From positions 434,001 through 498,000 of the forward strand of contig JAIXMG010000019.1 in assembly GCA_025201345.1 (NCBI GenBank): a stretch of 64,000 bases of DNA, in the 5' to 3' direction. Below are positions 1-11,083 of the stretch, piece after piece. The position numbers and the translations under genes were made by a program. The DNA is from Thamnidium elegans (Eukaryota > Mucoromycota > Mucoromycetes > Mucorales > Mucoraceae). The notes under the pieces are model-generated. The model had not been told where the DNA came from and ran no database searches. It saw nothing but the letters and a program-made list of their open reading frames with translations. Position 1 is the stretch's first letter. Each line of letters starts with the position of its first letter.

Positions 1-364
1 AAAGGACTACATTGAAGTCCGGACCGGAATCTCCGATTTATTCTGTTTCAACAAAATATCATAAAGCTCTTTTTTTGTATGTAAAGAATTAAAAAAAACT
101 TGAAATAAAGGAACGTATTTTTTTTTTCCTCTCTCGTCTTATTTATAATAAGTTCTAGCTTTTCTTTTACGAATAATAAAGGATTAGAAATACTACATGA
201 TAAAATAAAAAAAAGCCAGCTGTTACACATAATAGTAAACAAAAAAAAAACAAAAAAAAAGAGAGGGGGGGGAGGACAAAAAAATAAAAAAATTAACGAG
301 TTCTCTTCCTCTCTTTTACTTTTTCTTTTTCATATATCATTTTTTTTAAAAAAAAGAAAAAAAT
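1..364. other. Intergenic, promoter side of the MAPKK gene
   Basis: No gene is visible. The stretch is AT-rich with poly-A runs and a G-rich block at about 265-274. An 11-bp palindrome TCCGGACCGGA sits at 18-28; a sister motif TCCGGTCCGGA lies upstream of RPL31 at 21416. The 3' part is presumably the promoter and 5' UTR of the kinase that starts at 365. Confidence 0.5.
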
Positions 365-946
365 ATGGCAGGTAGACTAAGGAACAAATCAGCTGGTTTA
401 AGACTAGAGTTAAATGCGTCTTATCCGGAGAGTGAAAGTATGGCGGATACTGGTACCTGGCGTCAAGATATTGCTCGTTTCGTCAGCCATGACGACGACG
501 TTGGTAGTGATATGAAACCGGATGACTTTGAAAACGCTGTACGTTTAGGTGAAGGTGCAGCCGGTACAGTATGGAAAGTTATGCATGCTCCTACTAAAAT
601 CGTCATGGCAAAAAAGGTAAAAAATAAAAAAAAATCATCCCTTCCCCCTCCTTCCCTTCTTTCATATATATTATAAAGATGACACTAACAAAAATTATAG
701 ACAATAACAGTCGATCCTGATCCACAGCTACAAAGACAAATTTTAAGAGAATTATCGTTTCTGAAGACATGTGAATCACCTTATATCGTATCATTCTACG
801 GCGCATTTTTAGATGATGGCGAAACTACAATCGCTATATGCATGGAATATTGCGAAGGAGGTAGTTTAGAAGATATTTATAAAAGAGCAAAACAAATCAA
901 TGGTGTGATAGGTGAAACAATCTTGGCTAATATTGCAGAAGCAGTA

Positions 947-994
<48 letters not shown>

Positions 995-1285
995 TCATTT
1001 TAGAGAGCTAAAAAAAAAAAATGATACGCGTGTCATCTAGGTGTGTAAAGGTTTAATTTATTTACACTCGCAAAAAGTGATTCACAGAGACATCAAACCA
1101 TCAAATATTTTAATGACGAAAAAAGGGCAAATCAAATTATGTGATTTAGGCGTGTCTGGTGAATTGATTAACTCGATGGCAGAAACGTTTACAGGGACTC
1201 AATATTACATGGCAGTAAGTTTTTTTTATATTTATTTATTGCATAACAAATAAGAGAAAAAAAAAAGAGTTATTTTTTTAATATG

Positions 1286-1322
<37 letters not shown>

Positions 1323-1668
1323 CTTATAGCCTGAACGCATCAAGGGCGCGCCCTATTCCGTCAGTTCCGATATTTGGTCATTAGGCTTAACTATAATTGA
1401 AGTAGCACAAAACAATCCTGCATTACCTCCACCTGGCCAACCCCATCTAACTATCTTTGAGTTACTGGATTTTATCGTTCATCAGCCTATGCCTACAGTA
1501 GGATCTGACCGATCTATCGAATGTCAAAACTTTGTTTCCACTTGTTTGATTAAAGACCCTGAACACAGACCTACGCCTGAAGAAATGTTAAATAACGAGT
1601 TTATCAAAACGCGCGCTGATGCGACTTGCGATATAGAAGGTTGGTTAAAGGGATTATGGGGATGGTAA
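365..1668 (+). CDS. MAP kinase kinase, Mkk1/2 type (cell wall integrity)
   Basis: Four exons (365-616, 701-943, 1041-1214, 1330-1668) give 335 aa with the frame closing at every junction. It is a dual-specificity kinase that would phosphorylate a Slt2-type MAPK in the cytoplasm. Visible motifs are the glycine loop [11 protein letters not shown] (about residue 60), the ATP lysine at the end of exon 1 (MAKK), the catalytic loop IHRDIKPSN, activation segment [13 protein letters not shown] and [13 protein letters not shown]. The closest relatives I recognise are yeast Mkk1/Mkk2, from the MEYCEGGSL and [17 protein letters not shown] stretches. The magnesium motif reads DLG rather than DFG, a tolerated variant. 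It is shorter than yeast Mkk1 (about 500 aa) because the N-terminal extension is small. Introns 2 and 3 carry poly-A or poly-T runs of more than 30. Kinase assignment is certain; the Mkk subclass is likely. Confidence 0.93.
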
Positions 1669-2268
1669 TGATGTCGTTTTTTACGTCTCTTCTCTCCTAC
1701 CCCTCCCCCTCCCCTTTTTTTTTACTCTCTATCGCATCTATATACCTATATAATATTTATATATACACTGTTTTGTTGATTAATAATAAAAAAAAAAGGA
1801 ATACATTGTGTCTAGATTCTATGCAAAGACTTTTTTTTTATTACTATAACGAAGGAGATAAGATGTATGGATTATACGTATTACAATAAAGTAATTATAA
1901 TTTTGCCCATTAATCGTGTTGTAGTACAGGGAAAAAGAAAAAATAGAAGGGGAAAAGAACGTTACAAAAAAAACACTATTTTTAGGAGTACGGGGAAAAG
2001 AATTAGTTGATCAAGATTTATTTATTGAATCTTTGATAAAAAAAAAAACCTGCGTATCTTTTTTTTAAAAGGTAAAAAAGAAGTTAATTAGCTCTAATTA
2101 GGTTTACTATACAAAGTAATTTTTTGTTTTGTTTTTAAATTTCACCTGTTGCAAAAATGGTTGATTGAGTATATGCTTTTAAAAAAAGATAGCCTCCGCC
2201 TCCCGAGTAGAAAAAATTGAAAAAAAAAAAAGAATACTCTAGCAAGTTGCCTTAATAACTGTAATACG

Positions 2269-2300
<32 letters not shown>

Positions 2301-2831
2301 TGTGGTCTGTTTAGTATAATAAAGGAGAAAATCGGGTCTTGTTAGACTGTCTTGCGATCTTGAATATTTCATCGAAGGCTGAATTGAAGACAAGACCGTC
2401 CTAATACCGGAATGGAGGAGGTCATATTAAAACGCGGTATACTATTTGCGCGATCTTCCGGGTTTTTGGATTACTCCTTGCTACGTTTTATATCCAGTAA
2501 ATACTCTTTTTTCTTTTTTCTGACAAGAAAATGCTTAAATTTTTATTTTATGTTAAATATTGTGTTGACCTAATTTTATTTGCATGAAATGATGGAGAAA
2601 AGGAGAGTGAAAGAGCGTATAAGCAAAGATATATATATATAAAAGTACTTTTTTTGATTCCATAAGGAAGAAGGCATAAATAATGATGTTACATGGGCGC
2701 GGAAGTTACTTGAAGGAAGAAAAAAAAATCATATTACATGAATGAATAGGCTGTGAAATTGATGCAGATTTTGGGTTTGTTTTTTTTTAAAAAAAAAAGG
2801 GGGTTGGGGTTGGGGATATATACTTTTTAAC
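1669..2831. other. Intergenic between MAPKK and HSF genes (convergent)
   Basis: No gene is supported. The stretch holds poly-T/poly-A tracts (an A run near 2270-2298) and GGGTTGGGGTTGGGG at about 2800-2814, a short telomere-like G-rich repeat. The only open frames here are low-complexity lysine, phenylalanine or leucine runs made by homopolymers. Confidence 0.5.
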
Positions 2832-4403
2832 TCATTCTGTTCGTCGTTTTTTTGTGAATTTATCGTTCACTTTGTATAAATAAAAATTTATATTAGAGTT
2901 ATGGTATGTATACATGATAGTCAATTACATACCTTCTGATTGATTCTTTTGAAAATCGGCGTTGGGCTCAGGGTTTAATAGATGAGATTCTCTGCCAAAT
3001 CCCATGCGTCGATTCGCTTAAATATATTAAGAATTCAGGGTTAAGTTCTTCGATCGCGAGTGAATAAATTAAAACTTACCATGTGTTGGTGGTGAATTAT
3101 AGTGTTGCCTGCCATCAGGAGATCGAATTGGGAGAGATGGATTTTGATATAGATGATGTTGTGATAATAAGAACTGTTCCATTGATCGCACTGCAGTAGG
3201 TGAAGTAGAATAACTGCCTCTACGCTCTTCTAATGTAAGTGTAGTATCTACGGGTGGTAACATGGTTTGACTAGTAGAAGATTTTTTAATACTCTTATCC
3301 GCTGCAAACAATGTTTGCAATTCTTTTAGTTTTGATAGAATAATTTCTATTTTAATAAAAAAAATAAAAATAAAAAAAAAAAAAAACTCGATTAAGTTCT
3401 TCTTCTTCTAAAAAAAACGCATGATGATTTACCTTTTTTTGACTCGTTAGATCCTTTGTAACCTATCAATAAAAAAAAATAAAAAAATAAAAAAAGATTA
3501 GTGCCTGACAAAAATATCACAAGAATTTATAACTTTACTATCTCCTTCTAATACACCTCCTAACAGCATGGCAAACTCTCCAATTGTTTCTTGTTGTTTC
3601 GTTAATAAACATTTTAACGTATTGGTTTCGTTTTTTAAAATCTCATAGGATCTTGTAACGTGGTGTAAACGGTCTTCAATGTGTAAAATATGTTTGTACA
3701 TTGGACCATAGATATCGTCGTCTGTTTCTGCAGAGGCTCTAGTAGATGAATTACGTGGAGAGGCGTTGTAAGTTGGTTTGGTGCTTTTGCGTTTGATATT
3801 TTGTAAATCTTCGATCTCACCACGCTTAAAATGAGGATGCTTGAATTCCCAAGTTTGATTATCAGATGTTAAATTAGAGTGTATCATATCATTGACTTTA
3901 TGAAATCCATACACTGAAATAAGATATATCAGTATATTTCTATCGTGTCTCGATATAGTAAAGACTTACTGTTCAATTGACGTACAAAACTTTGCCAATT
4001 ATTGTGTTTAAAATATTGAGGTAATACAATTTTTGAAAATGATGTAGGGTTGGCTACACTGAATAAGTCACCTCTTTCTGACCAAGAAATAAGACTTTGA
4101 ATTGCTGTATCTTCCAGCATTCTACAAGGATTAGGTAAATGACTTTTTTTTTCTTTTTTTTTTTTTAGCGGTAATAATTTAAACTATGTATTTACTTGTA
4201 TAATTTATTGACAAAAGCTGCTTGCGTTCGAACTATCGTTGTTTCTACATCTGTACCAGATGGCTCTTGATTATCTGAAGAGAGGTGCATGATAAATAAA
4301 CAGGAAAAAAAAAGAAAAGGTAAAAAAAAAAAAGAGTCAATTATCTGATTTTATTTATAGAAGAAAAAATTTAAAAAAAAGTAGTACCTGTTTCTGCTGT
4401 CAT
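2832..4403 (-). CDS. Heat shock factor-type transcription factor
   Basis: Eight exons on the minus strand (4403-4388, 4274-4196, 4121-3970, 3913-3539, 3462-3433, 3346-3080, 3016-2933, 2869-2832) give about 346 aa. The N-terminal third is a clear HSF DNA-binding domain (about residues 25-125): FVNKLYKML, a WSERGDLFSV stretch, then HNNWQSFVRQLNMYGFHKV, which is the recognition helix and wing. A leucine/isoleucine heptad region about residues 145-190 (HILHIEDRLHHVTRSYEIL) matches the HSF trimerisation coiled coil. The C-terminal part is Ser/Pro-rich and polar. It would bind nGAAn arrays in the nucleus. The 3' end is uncertain: without the last intron the frame ends at 2925 right after a perfect GTATGT donor; splicing adds VNDKFTKKRRTE. 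Which HSF paralogue class (Hsf1, Sfl1 or Skn7-like) cannot be settled by eye. Confidence 0.9.
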
Positions 4404-4505
4404 ACTTAAATGTACATATTTTTTTTTATTACTGAAAAAAAAAAAAAAAAAAGGGTATTATATATAAATATTTATATATATTTGATTTTATATCAATACG
4501 AATGC

Positions 4506-4545
<40 letters not shown>

Positions 4546-4621
4546 TATAAGAAAAGAAAGAAAAAACAAAAGCAAAAGCAAAAGCAAAAAAAAAAAAAAA
4601 AAAAAAAAAAGTACGCACACA

Positions 4622-4658
<37 letters not shown>

Positions 4659-5734
4659 AATCAGAAGAAATCAAATAAAGGAACGTAATAGAATAAAAAG
4701 AATAAATAATTTTTTTTATTTCGTTCATCCTGTCACGATCAAATAATAGACTTATTTTTTTCGATCGGGCGGTATAGTAAAATTACCTATTAAGGAATGG
4801 TTTTTCTTTTTTATATTATTGAAGCTAGAAAGAACAAGTATTTGATTTATATGAAAAGGAAGCGAGAAAAAAAAAACACATATTTTAATCGTTTACTCAT
4901 TTAGGAGGTTGATAATTTACAAAATAGGAAAGGAAAAACGTAGATCGGCAGGTCCTTAATTCGGTAAAATGATGTCAGCCCCCAATTTGAACCAAGTGTT
5001 TGGCTCCACAATTTTGCATTCAGTACTCTTCTCGCTTTCTTTTGCTGAAAGTTAAAGTACTGTTGTAAAATTAGGTAAAAAAAAAATTGTCTATCCCGGG
5101 CTGTCGGGAATTATGAGCTAAAACCTTCACTGCCCCGTTTTTGATAAAGTTGCTATCCTGACTATTATTTTTGGCCCAAAGACAGGGTACTCATATAAAG
5201 ATGAGTAACCAACGTTAAGGTTTGCAAACTCAATGAGCTGTTTCCTATTCTTACCTTATGCTCTGTCACTGCTTTCTTCAAACCACAACAAACTCGTTAA
5301 GCAGTCTAATTCTTTACAAAAATTGGATCGTTAGGAAATATAGAAAAGGAAATATCAGCAAACATCTAGAAGCTAGTTGTACTACTAAGATTTGGTCAAA
5401 GGTTCTGTTACTGCTGAGCCCGAGGAACGCACAAAAACATTTGCTTCAAACGAATATGAAAGTCAATTGGGTTTGCTCAGCTACAATAATAATAATAAAA
5501 AGTTACCAAAAGACTATTCCAATGCATTCATGTTCGTATACACTTGAAGAAAAAAGTGCCCCAACCCCAACCCCTGAAAATGTAGAATTTAAGTTTAAAG
5601 GGAAACCCTCCAGAAAAAAACATATTATTTATTTCAGTACGATCGCTTTTATAATCATTTTATAGGTTCTTTTTTTTTATTATTTAATATTTAACTATAA
5701 TTGCTCCTATTGTCGATTTTTTTTTTTTTCCTTT
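4404..5734. other. Intergenic with possible coding relic (4970-5665)
   Basis: 4404-4960 is mainly homopolymer and simple repeats (A36 near 4510, AAGCAA units near 4565, T runs near 4625). From about 4970 to 5665 base composition becomes gene-like and short open stretches appear in different plus-strand frames, for example a 34-codon stretch starting MSCFLFLPYAL at about 5232 and a later stretch containing SVTAEPEERTKTFASN. Each is cut by stops and no splice pattern links them convincingly. I do not recognise the protein; this is either a decayed gene or chance. Confidence 0.25.
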
Positions 5735-6290
5735 TCTGTTCACCTTGTATAGATATAGTAATTACATAACTAGGGAGAAAAAAAACATCACAGTAAACAT
5801 GTAATTTGAAGGGGGGGAGATTAACTTACGTAAACATTATTATCATTATTATTTTTTTACTCTAAATCGGTATTGACATCTCTATTAGGATGTCACTCCT
5901 TTTTTTTTTCCCCTTGCGCGTTTTAGAATTTCAATTATTACATTCGAGTAAACAAAAAGCATTATATCGGATTTAAAATATTCTTCTAAAATACACAGAA
6001 CATTCTAAAACTAGACCAGAAGCAGTAATATACACAAATAAGCCACTCGGGGATGCTCTATAAACGGTAGAAAACGAATGGTTTTATATTTGAAACAGCA
6101 TAATGCATGTGCGACTATCAAAATTATTATTGAAACAATTTGGGATTAAAATCTAACAATAGTTTCAAGGTCGAAATAAGTCAATTGAGTATGTGCTGTG
6201 AATATTCGTTAATCATACGTACTCTTTCTTTTTATAGTTACCCTGTTTTTCTTTCTTTTCTTCTAAAGTCAGTGATGAAATACATGTAAA
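5735..6290 (-). pseudogene. Decayed duplicate of the MINDY deubiquitinase gene (exons 4-7 part)
   Basis: This stretch is a diverged copy of 6975-7550 in the intact MINDY gene just downstream, same orientation. Matching blocks in order: CTTGTATAGATATAG near 5748 (intact CTTGCATAGATATAG near 6982); TTACTCTAAATC near 5858 (intact 7058); ACATTCTAAAACTAGACC near 6000 (intact GCGTTCTAAAACGAGACC near 7180); CGGTAGAAAAC near 6065 (intact 7243); GTCGAAATAAGTCAATTGAGT near 6171 (intact 7372); CTTCTAAAGT near 6260 (intact 7540). Many substitutions and indels break the frame and splice sites, and the glutamine-rich tail is missing. It is a tandem-duplication relic rather than a functional gene. Confidence 0.8.
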
Positions 6291-6778
6291 CTATTTTATT
6301 TTATTTTTCCAGGGCGACTAATTGATCGCTTATTATCTGTAAATAATATATATGTTATTTTCTCCTATTTTATTTCGCTTAATTGGCACTAATACATACT
6401 TTTTTTTCTTAGCAGGTTGTTCACAAGTTTTGTATTACCGTACTCTAAAAAAGCAACTTTCTCGATCATACAACATGTACAAATTGAATTGGTGCCAATT
6501 TGAAAATATATATGTATAAGCTTATTAACTTGGCAAACTAGTACATTAATAATAAAAAAAAGACATTATGGCTTTATGGTTTTATAAGGACACAACTAGT
6601 TAGATTCAGATGCTTTTTTTTTTTTTTACAAGTATAGCTTAAAATAAAAAATAGGTACGTAAAAAAAAGGGGGGGAGGGAGGAAGCGCAATCGGAAGAAA
6701 TAGAATTATTATGATATCTTTAAAAGTTTTATTGTTTGGAGTAATAGGGCTCTGGTGAATATACTTTATGGGCGTTAA
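6291..6778. other. Intergenic between MINDY relic and MINDY gene
   Basis: AT-rich with no open frame of interest; it probably includes the 3' UTR of the MINDY gene and the worn edge of the neighbouring relic. A G-rich block lies at about 6669-6679. Confidence 0.4.
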
Positions 6779-6923
6779 TTAACAAATAATACATTTATCG
6801 TTTTTCTCGTTTTTTTTTGAAGGTTTCTTATTTGATATTTGACTGTTTCTTTTTTGTTGCTGCTCCTGTTGCTGCTGTTGTAAGTTTTCTTGCTGTATAT
6901 TTTGTTGTTGCTGTTGTTGCTTC

Positions 6924-6955
<32 letters not shown>

Positions 6956-8374
6956 TCTCTCTTGTTGCCTTTCTTGTTCATCTTGCATAGATATAGCAAT
7001 AGCATAACTATACAAATTACTTTTTAGTAGCGATATATTGAAATCATAGATAATATCTTACTCTAAATCAGCATTGATATCTTTATTCAAAGCATCTTCT
7101 TCCTGACGAGTTTTGAAGTTCCCGTTATAAAACTGAGAAGCGCCTTGATCTATGTCTGTAATATTCTCCCATATAACAGAGCGTTCTAAAACGAGACCGG
7201 AATCAGTAACTAACATGAAGAGGCCATCTGTATGTCTATACACGGTAGAAAACTATATGATAATATGAGAGACAATATAACATGCGTGTGTATTACTTTT
7301 TTTTTTACGTGGTTGTTTCTGAACAAGACAAATAACGAGTCAATCGGGATTGAATTTAGCAATAGTTCAAGACCGAAATAAGTCAATTGAGTTGCGGTAT
7401 TGTTCAAGAATTCCGTGGCAATAAACCCTTAATTTTTTATACAAGTTAGCAACATCCACACGCTCCCTTCTTTTTTTTTTTTTACAGCTAAATGCCTTTT
7501 TTTTTTTTTTTTTTTACCTTGATGTAACTTTTCTTCATCTTCTAAAGTTAAAGGCTGTTGATTGGTACGCGAATTAATCTCATCCGCTTGCACGATGTAT
7601 TCGACTATGTGATTGTATGACTTGCAAGTATTGACAACAGTATCATAAGTTTCTATATCCTAATACAAAATAAGTAATTCGATCATCTCCTCCTGTTTTG
7701 CCTTACTTGAGGGTCTGCAATCCAACCATGAACAAGGTCAACATTAAATAAGTCAAACATGGCTAATTCTTTCGTAGGTTCAAACCCATGAATAGAATCA
7801 AACTTGACATTAACGTCTAAACCAACCTTCAAGTTGGGTAAAATAGAAAGGGCATCGTCTAGGTCATACTCTGAAGTAGCACGTCTCTTTTCTAGTTTAC
7901 GAGGTGTTACCTGAGTTTAAAGCTTAAAAAAAATTGCATAATAAAAAAAAAGGGGTTGCTTTTTTTTACCTCTTCTTGTGATGCATGATTTAACAAGTAG
8001 TCGCCTAGTCTTTCAACCAAATACTCAAATTTAACTATCTCTCTATCTGGTGGCTGAATATCTAAGTCTCCTCTCAAGAATAACACGTTACAAATAGCTA
8101 CTAAAGGACAAGGCCCGTTTTCTATTTTTTTTTTTTTTTTTTTTTTTTTGCATGGTTATACTCATGTTATTTAAATATTTGGGGTTCAGGGTTTTTATAT
8201 TTTACCATTTTGCGTAATGATTCGAATCGTTTTATCTTTCCATTCAATCGTTTTTACTAAATATTCATCTTCGCCGCACTGACTAGCTATACCGGGTAAA
8301 GTAACCGGCTCTGTTTCTGTATTTGAGTCTCGATTTAAGTCTACTGTACTAAGTTTCAAGTTAATGTCCTCCAT
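6779..8374 (-). CDS. MINDY-family (FAM63-like) Lys48-ubiquitin deubiquitinase
   Basis: Seven exons (8374-8206, 8121-7970, 7910-7707, 7659-7518, 7427-7309, 7252-7062, 7007-6779) close into 401 aa. MINDY enzymes are cysteine proteases that trim Lys48-linked ubiquitin chains. The active-site block TQNENGPCPLVAICNVLFLR (about residues 54-73) holds the catalytic Gln and Cys; FRNNHFSTVYRH (about 224-235) holds the catalytic His, and LTYFGLELLL precedes it. After the catalytic domain, DYAIAISMQDEQE resembles the MIU/UIM ubiquitin-binding helix of MINDY-1. It runs into a glutamine-rich tail encoded by CAG/CAA repeats and ends with CIIC, a possible prenylation (CaaX) box. The start is the ATG at 8374; no upstream in-frame ATG exists. 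It lies 144 bp downstream of the CCCH-protein stop, same strand, and a decayed tandem copy lies downstream. Confidence 0.9.
6850..6960 (-). repeat. CAG/CAA repeat coding polyglutamine
   Basis: Read on the minus strand, mixed CAG and CAA codons encode interrupted glutamine runs in the last exon of the MINDY gene. The longest pure CAG stretch is about 6933-6955. Confidence 0.85.
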
Positions 8375-8488
8375 CTTATCTTGCAAATATATATATATAA
8401 AAAAAAAGAAGAAAAAGGAAAGTCGAAAAAAATAAAATAAAGAAAATAAAATATTTTATTTAAAAGAGTATTACACGTGATACACAAT

Positions 8489-8490
<2 letters not shown>

Positions 8491-8520
<30 letters not shown>
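8491..8520. repeat. Poly-T/A tract of about 30 bp
   Basis: A run of T abuts the stop codon of the CCCH-protein gene (TAA on the minus strand at 8521-8519), so the transcript would have a genomically encoded poly-A stretch directly after its stop codon. Confidence 0.8.
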
Positions 8521-8523
<3 letters not shown>

Positions 8524-10202
8524 TTGGAGGTAAAGGAGGTTCTTCAATATCAGATAACTCACCGTCAGATACTTCTTCGTATACCTCTTCTATATCACTT
8601 CCATCCTCTTCACTATCATCCTCTTCTTCCTCACTCTCATCCCCACCCTCTTCTTCTTCCTCTTCATCATCATCATCACCAAATCGAAGTGTTTTTATAT
8701 CACTATCACTCTCTCTTTCAAATTGACTCCAACCGTCATCATCGTCACTATCATCAAATAATCGCACAAACCCATCCTCCTCTTTTCTTTCTTCACCCGT
8801 TTCCATTGGTTCAGGCTGGGGTCTTGTCCATACCTTTGCTGCTGCAGCTTCCTCGATCGCCTTTTTCTTTTCTAATTTAGCCATCTTTTGCGCATGAAAG
8901 TATTGGGGACTAACCCAGCTACCTAATCGAATAATACCAGAAGCTTTGGCGGTCGACGCAGTACGTTTAGCAACATGAGGTAACCTACAATTTGCGTTTG
9001 AGCATTGGCCAGTTTCAGCAAATTCAGGACATACATGGACATGTTTTTCAAGACACTCTGTGCCCTTGGAACAATATCCTTCCATTGCAAATGCTTTACA
9101 TACAGGTGCATCGGTACTAGTTCGAACATGCATGTACATACAAGGATCATTTTTACAACTTCCTTTTTGAAAATGAACACAGTGAGGCATATTAAATTCG
9201 TTGGGTGTATGCGATAGCTTACAGATCTTTTGACACTTGTTCTGTAAGAAACGAGGACATATAGCTCTTCGGTTCACGTCATGTTGAAATGGACAACGAC
9301 TGGCGTTAGGACATTTACCGTATCGTGTAAAGAACCCACAGTAACGTAACTTTTTGGTCTGCGTACTAAGCACAAGTGATTTACCTGATCTACCTTGTCG
9401 AACGTACCCTTCAAGGCCTTTTGTAAATACCATGTTACCTCCCTTACTTCGTTGTGTATGCTTCTTTTGCTTTACTCCGCCAAGCACCATATTTTGGTTC
9501 GTATCTCGTCTACAAAACAAAAAACAAAAAAAAAACAAAAAAAAAGTTGTATTATATATATACCTATTTATTTTTTTTCACACCCCATAAATAAAAAACT
9601 TTTTATATACGTTACCTTTTTAATGTACGTCGAACTAATACTTTTGGTCCCATAAAGTTTGATTTGGTAGTATTGGAATCAAATAAATCTTTACGGATTA
9701 ATTTTTTACCCTTTACTACAAAATCAATACCGTTAATGGCCACTTGCTTTCTGCCTGTGGTTGCATCGATCGATTTCACCATAGTGTTGTTGGTAGTCGA
9801 ACTACCTTTATGGTTAATAATCAGTTTACGGTGGTGACTCTTTTGTGGTGGTGGTGGTGGTGGTGTTGAAGAAGGCGTTGCGTTTAAAACGAGTTTACGA
9901 TTATGACTCACCGGTGGAGTTTGGGGTCTAATGTAAGGTACTGGCCTACTGTAGGGTTTTGATCTCGTATAAGGTGAGTACGATTGAGGTGTCGGTATTG
10001 GTCTCGCATAGGGTCGAACGTTATTTACATTAGGTCGGATTACTGACATGTTTCCTCCTCGACCTCGAGCATTATAAGGTCTTGCATGGTACGCTGGTAA
10101 AGTATTGTAAGTAGGTATATACCCTCCTTGCATACTTTTTTGCTGATTAATTGCTGAACTCAACTTAGCTATACGATCGAGCATTTCTTGATCAGTAGCC
10201 AT
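8519..10202 (-). CDS. Five-CCCH zinc-finger protein (ZC3H3/Red5-like)
   Basis: Two exons (10202-9616 and 9509-8519) join to 525 aa. The N-terminal half is basic and Arg/Pro/Tyr-rich with a polyproline run, like an RNA-associated linker. Five consecutive CCCH fingers occupy about residues 245-390: C-x8-C-x5-C-x3-H (CGFFTRYGKCPNASRCPFQH), x7-x3-x3, x7-x4-x3, x8-x5-x3 and x8-x4-x3. The block GFFTRYGKCP followed by four more fingers matches the ZC3H3 (Smicl) family, whose fission-yeast member Red5 works in nuclear RNA surveillance and poly(A)-linked processing. The C-terminus from about residue 450 is very acidic (Asp/Glu runs, DDSDDDDGW), typical of nuclear RNA factors. Finger architecture is seen; pathway is by family. 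Confidence 0.88.
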
Positions 10203-11083
10203 TTTTTTTTTTTAATTTGATAAAGTAAAAAAAGAGAGAGAGAAAAAAAAATGAAACGGGATCCAAAAAAGCTCAATACCGAATTTAGAGTCACAGATAG
10301 GAAGTCCGAATCCCTCGGGTTACCCTGACTGCTTTTACGAAGCTTGGGTAAATGATAAAATGGTGTGTCCCCAGGCACCGAGTTGTGTATGTTTAGCAGG
10401 CGTAGATGTTCCATCCTGTATTGTACGCTTGTTACAAATTTTGAAAGAATCGGTATAATGTAGGTCTAGTTTCGTATAAAAAATTTTTTTACCACGTACT
10501 AGTGGCAGATTTGGCTTTTGTAACGGGCCTGAAAGTTCGCCTACTGAGCAGGGGAAGCTAACAGTAGCTCTTCCAGCCCTCTGTAGACATACGCCTTACT
10601 AGTAACCGTAACAGGTACTTCTTTTATGATGTATACTTTTTTCGCTGTAGATAAGCCATTTGAAGAACGGCTTTTTCTTTTGGGGCTAATTTTCTTGGCC
10701 CTTTCATTTCTGCTAGAATCACGCCTTTTACTTCTCGACTCTTTTGATTTTTTTTTTTTTTGCTAGTGCGACGCCTTTCTTCGACATCGTTCCGCTCATT
10801 TGCGCCGCATGCATTCAAAGCGGTTTTATCGTAAGCTCTTGTTGTGGGATCAGCATAGTTTTCTGAGGCGACAGAGTATCTGACCCAACACTACCCTATG
10901 TAACGGACTCTGTGGCCCCCTAAGAAGGCGGCAAAGTTACCTTGAATATAATTAACCGCTATCGATGACAAGAGCTGAAAACCGAGTAGACAAATGTATG
11001 ACCTATAACAGACACGCGCCCTCTCTTTTTAAAGTTGTCACCGAGTTAATAAATCTTCTCTACATATATTAAAGAGCGTTTGA
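10203..11083. other. Unassigned region with a coding-like stretch on the minus strand
   Basis: Composition is less AT-rich than flanking spacers. On the minus strand an open frame from about 10890 to 10624 reads through YSVASENYADPTTRAYDKTA, NACGANERNDVEERRR and KAVLQMAYLQRKKYTS to a stop. The sequence is highly charged and codon-like, but no start or splice sites link it to a recognisable gene. A second minus-strand frame at about 10414-10230 (MEHLRLLNIHNSVPGD) is weaker. It may be the end of a decayed gene or mobile element. I do not recognise it. Confidence 0.3.

Noticed and set aside
2800..2814. GGGTTGGGGTTGGGG as an interstitial telomere repeat
   Set aside because: Fewer than three units and not TTAGGG; more likely simple sequence.
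4429..4728. Minus-strand open frame of 99 codons
   Set aside because: Made almost entirely of Phe/Lys/Leu from poly-T/poly-A runs; no protein features.
8524..8880. Plus-strand His/Leu-rich frame opposite the CCCH gene
   Set aside because: Antisense reading of the acidic Asp/Glu codons of the CCCH protein's C-terminus.
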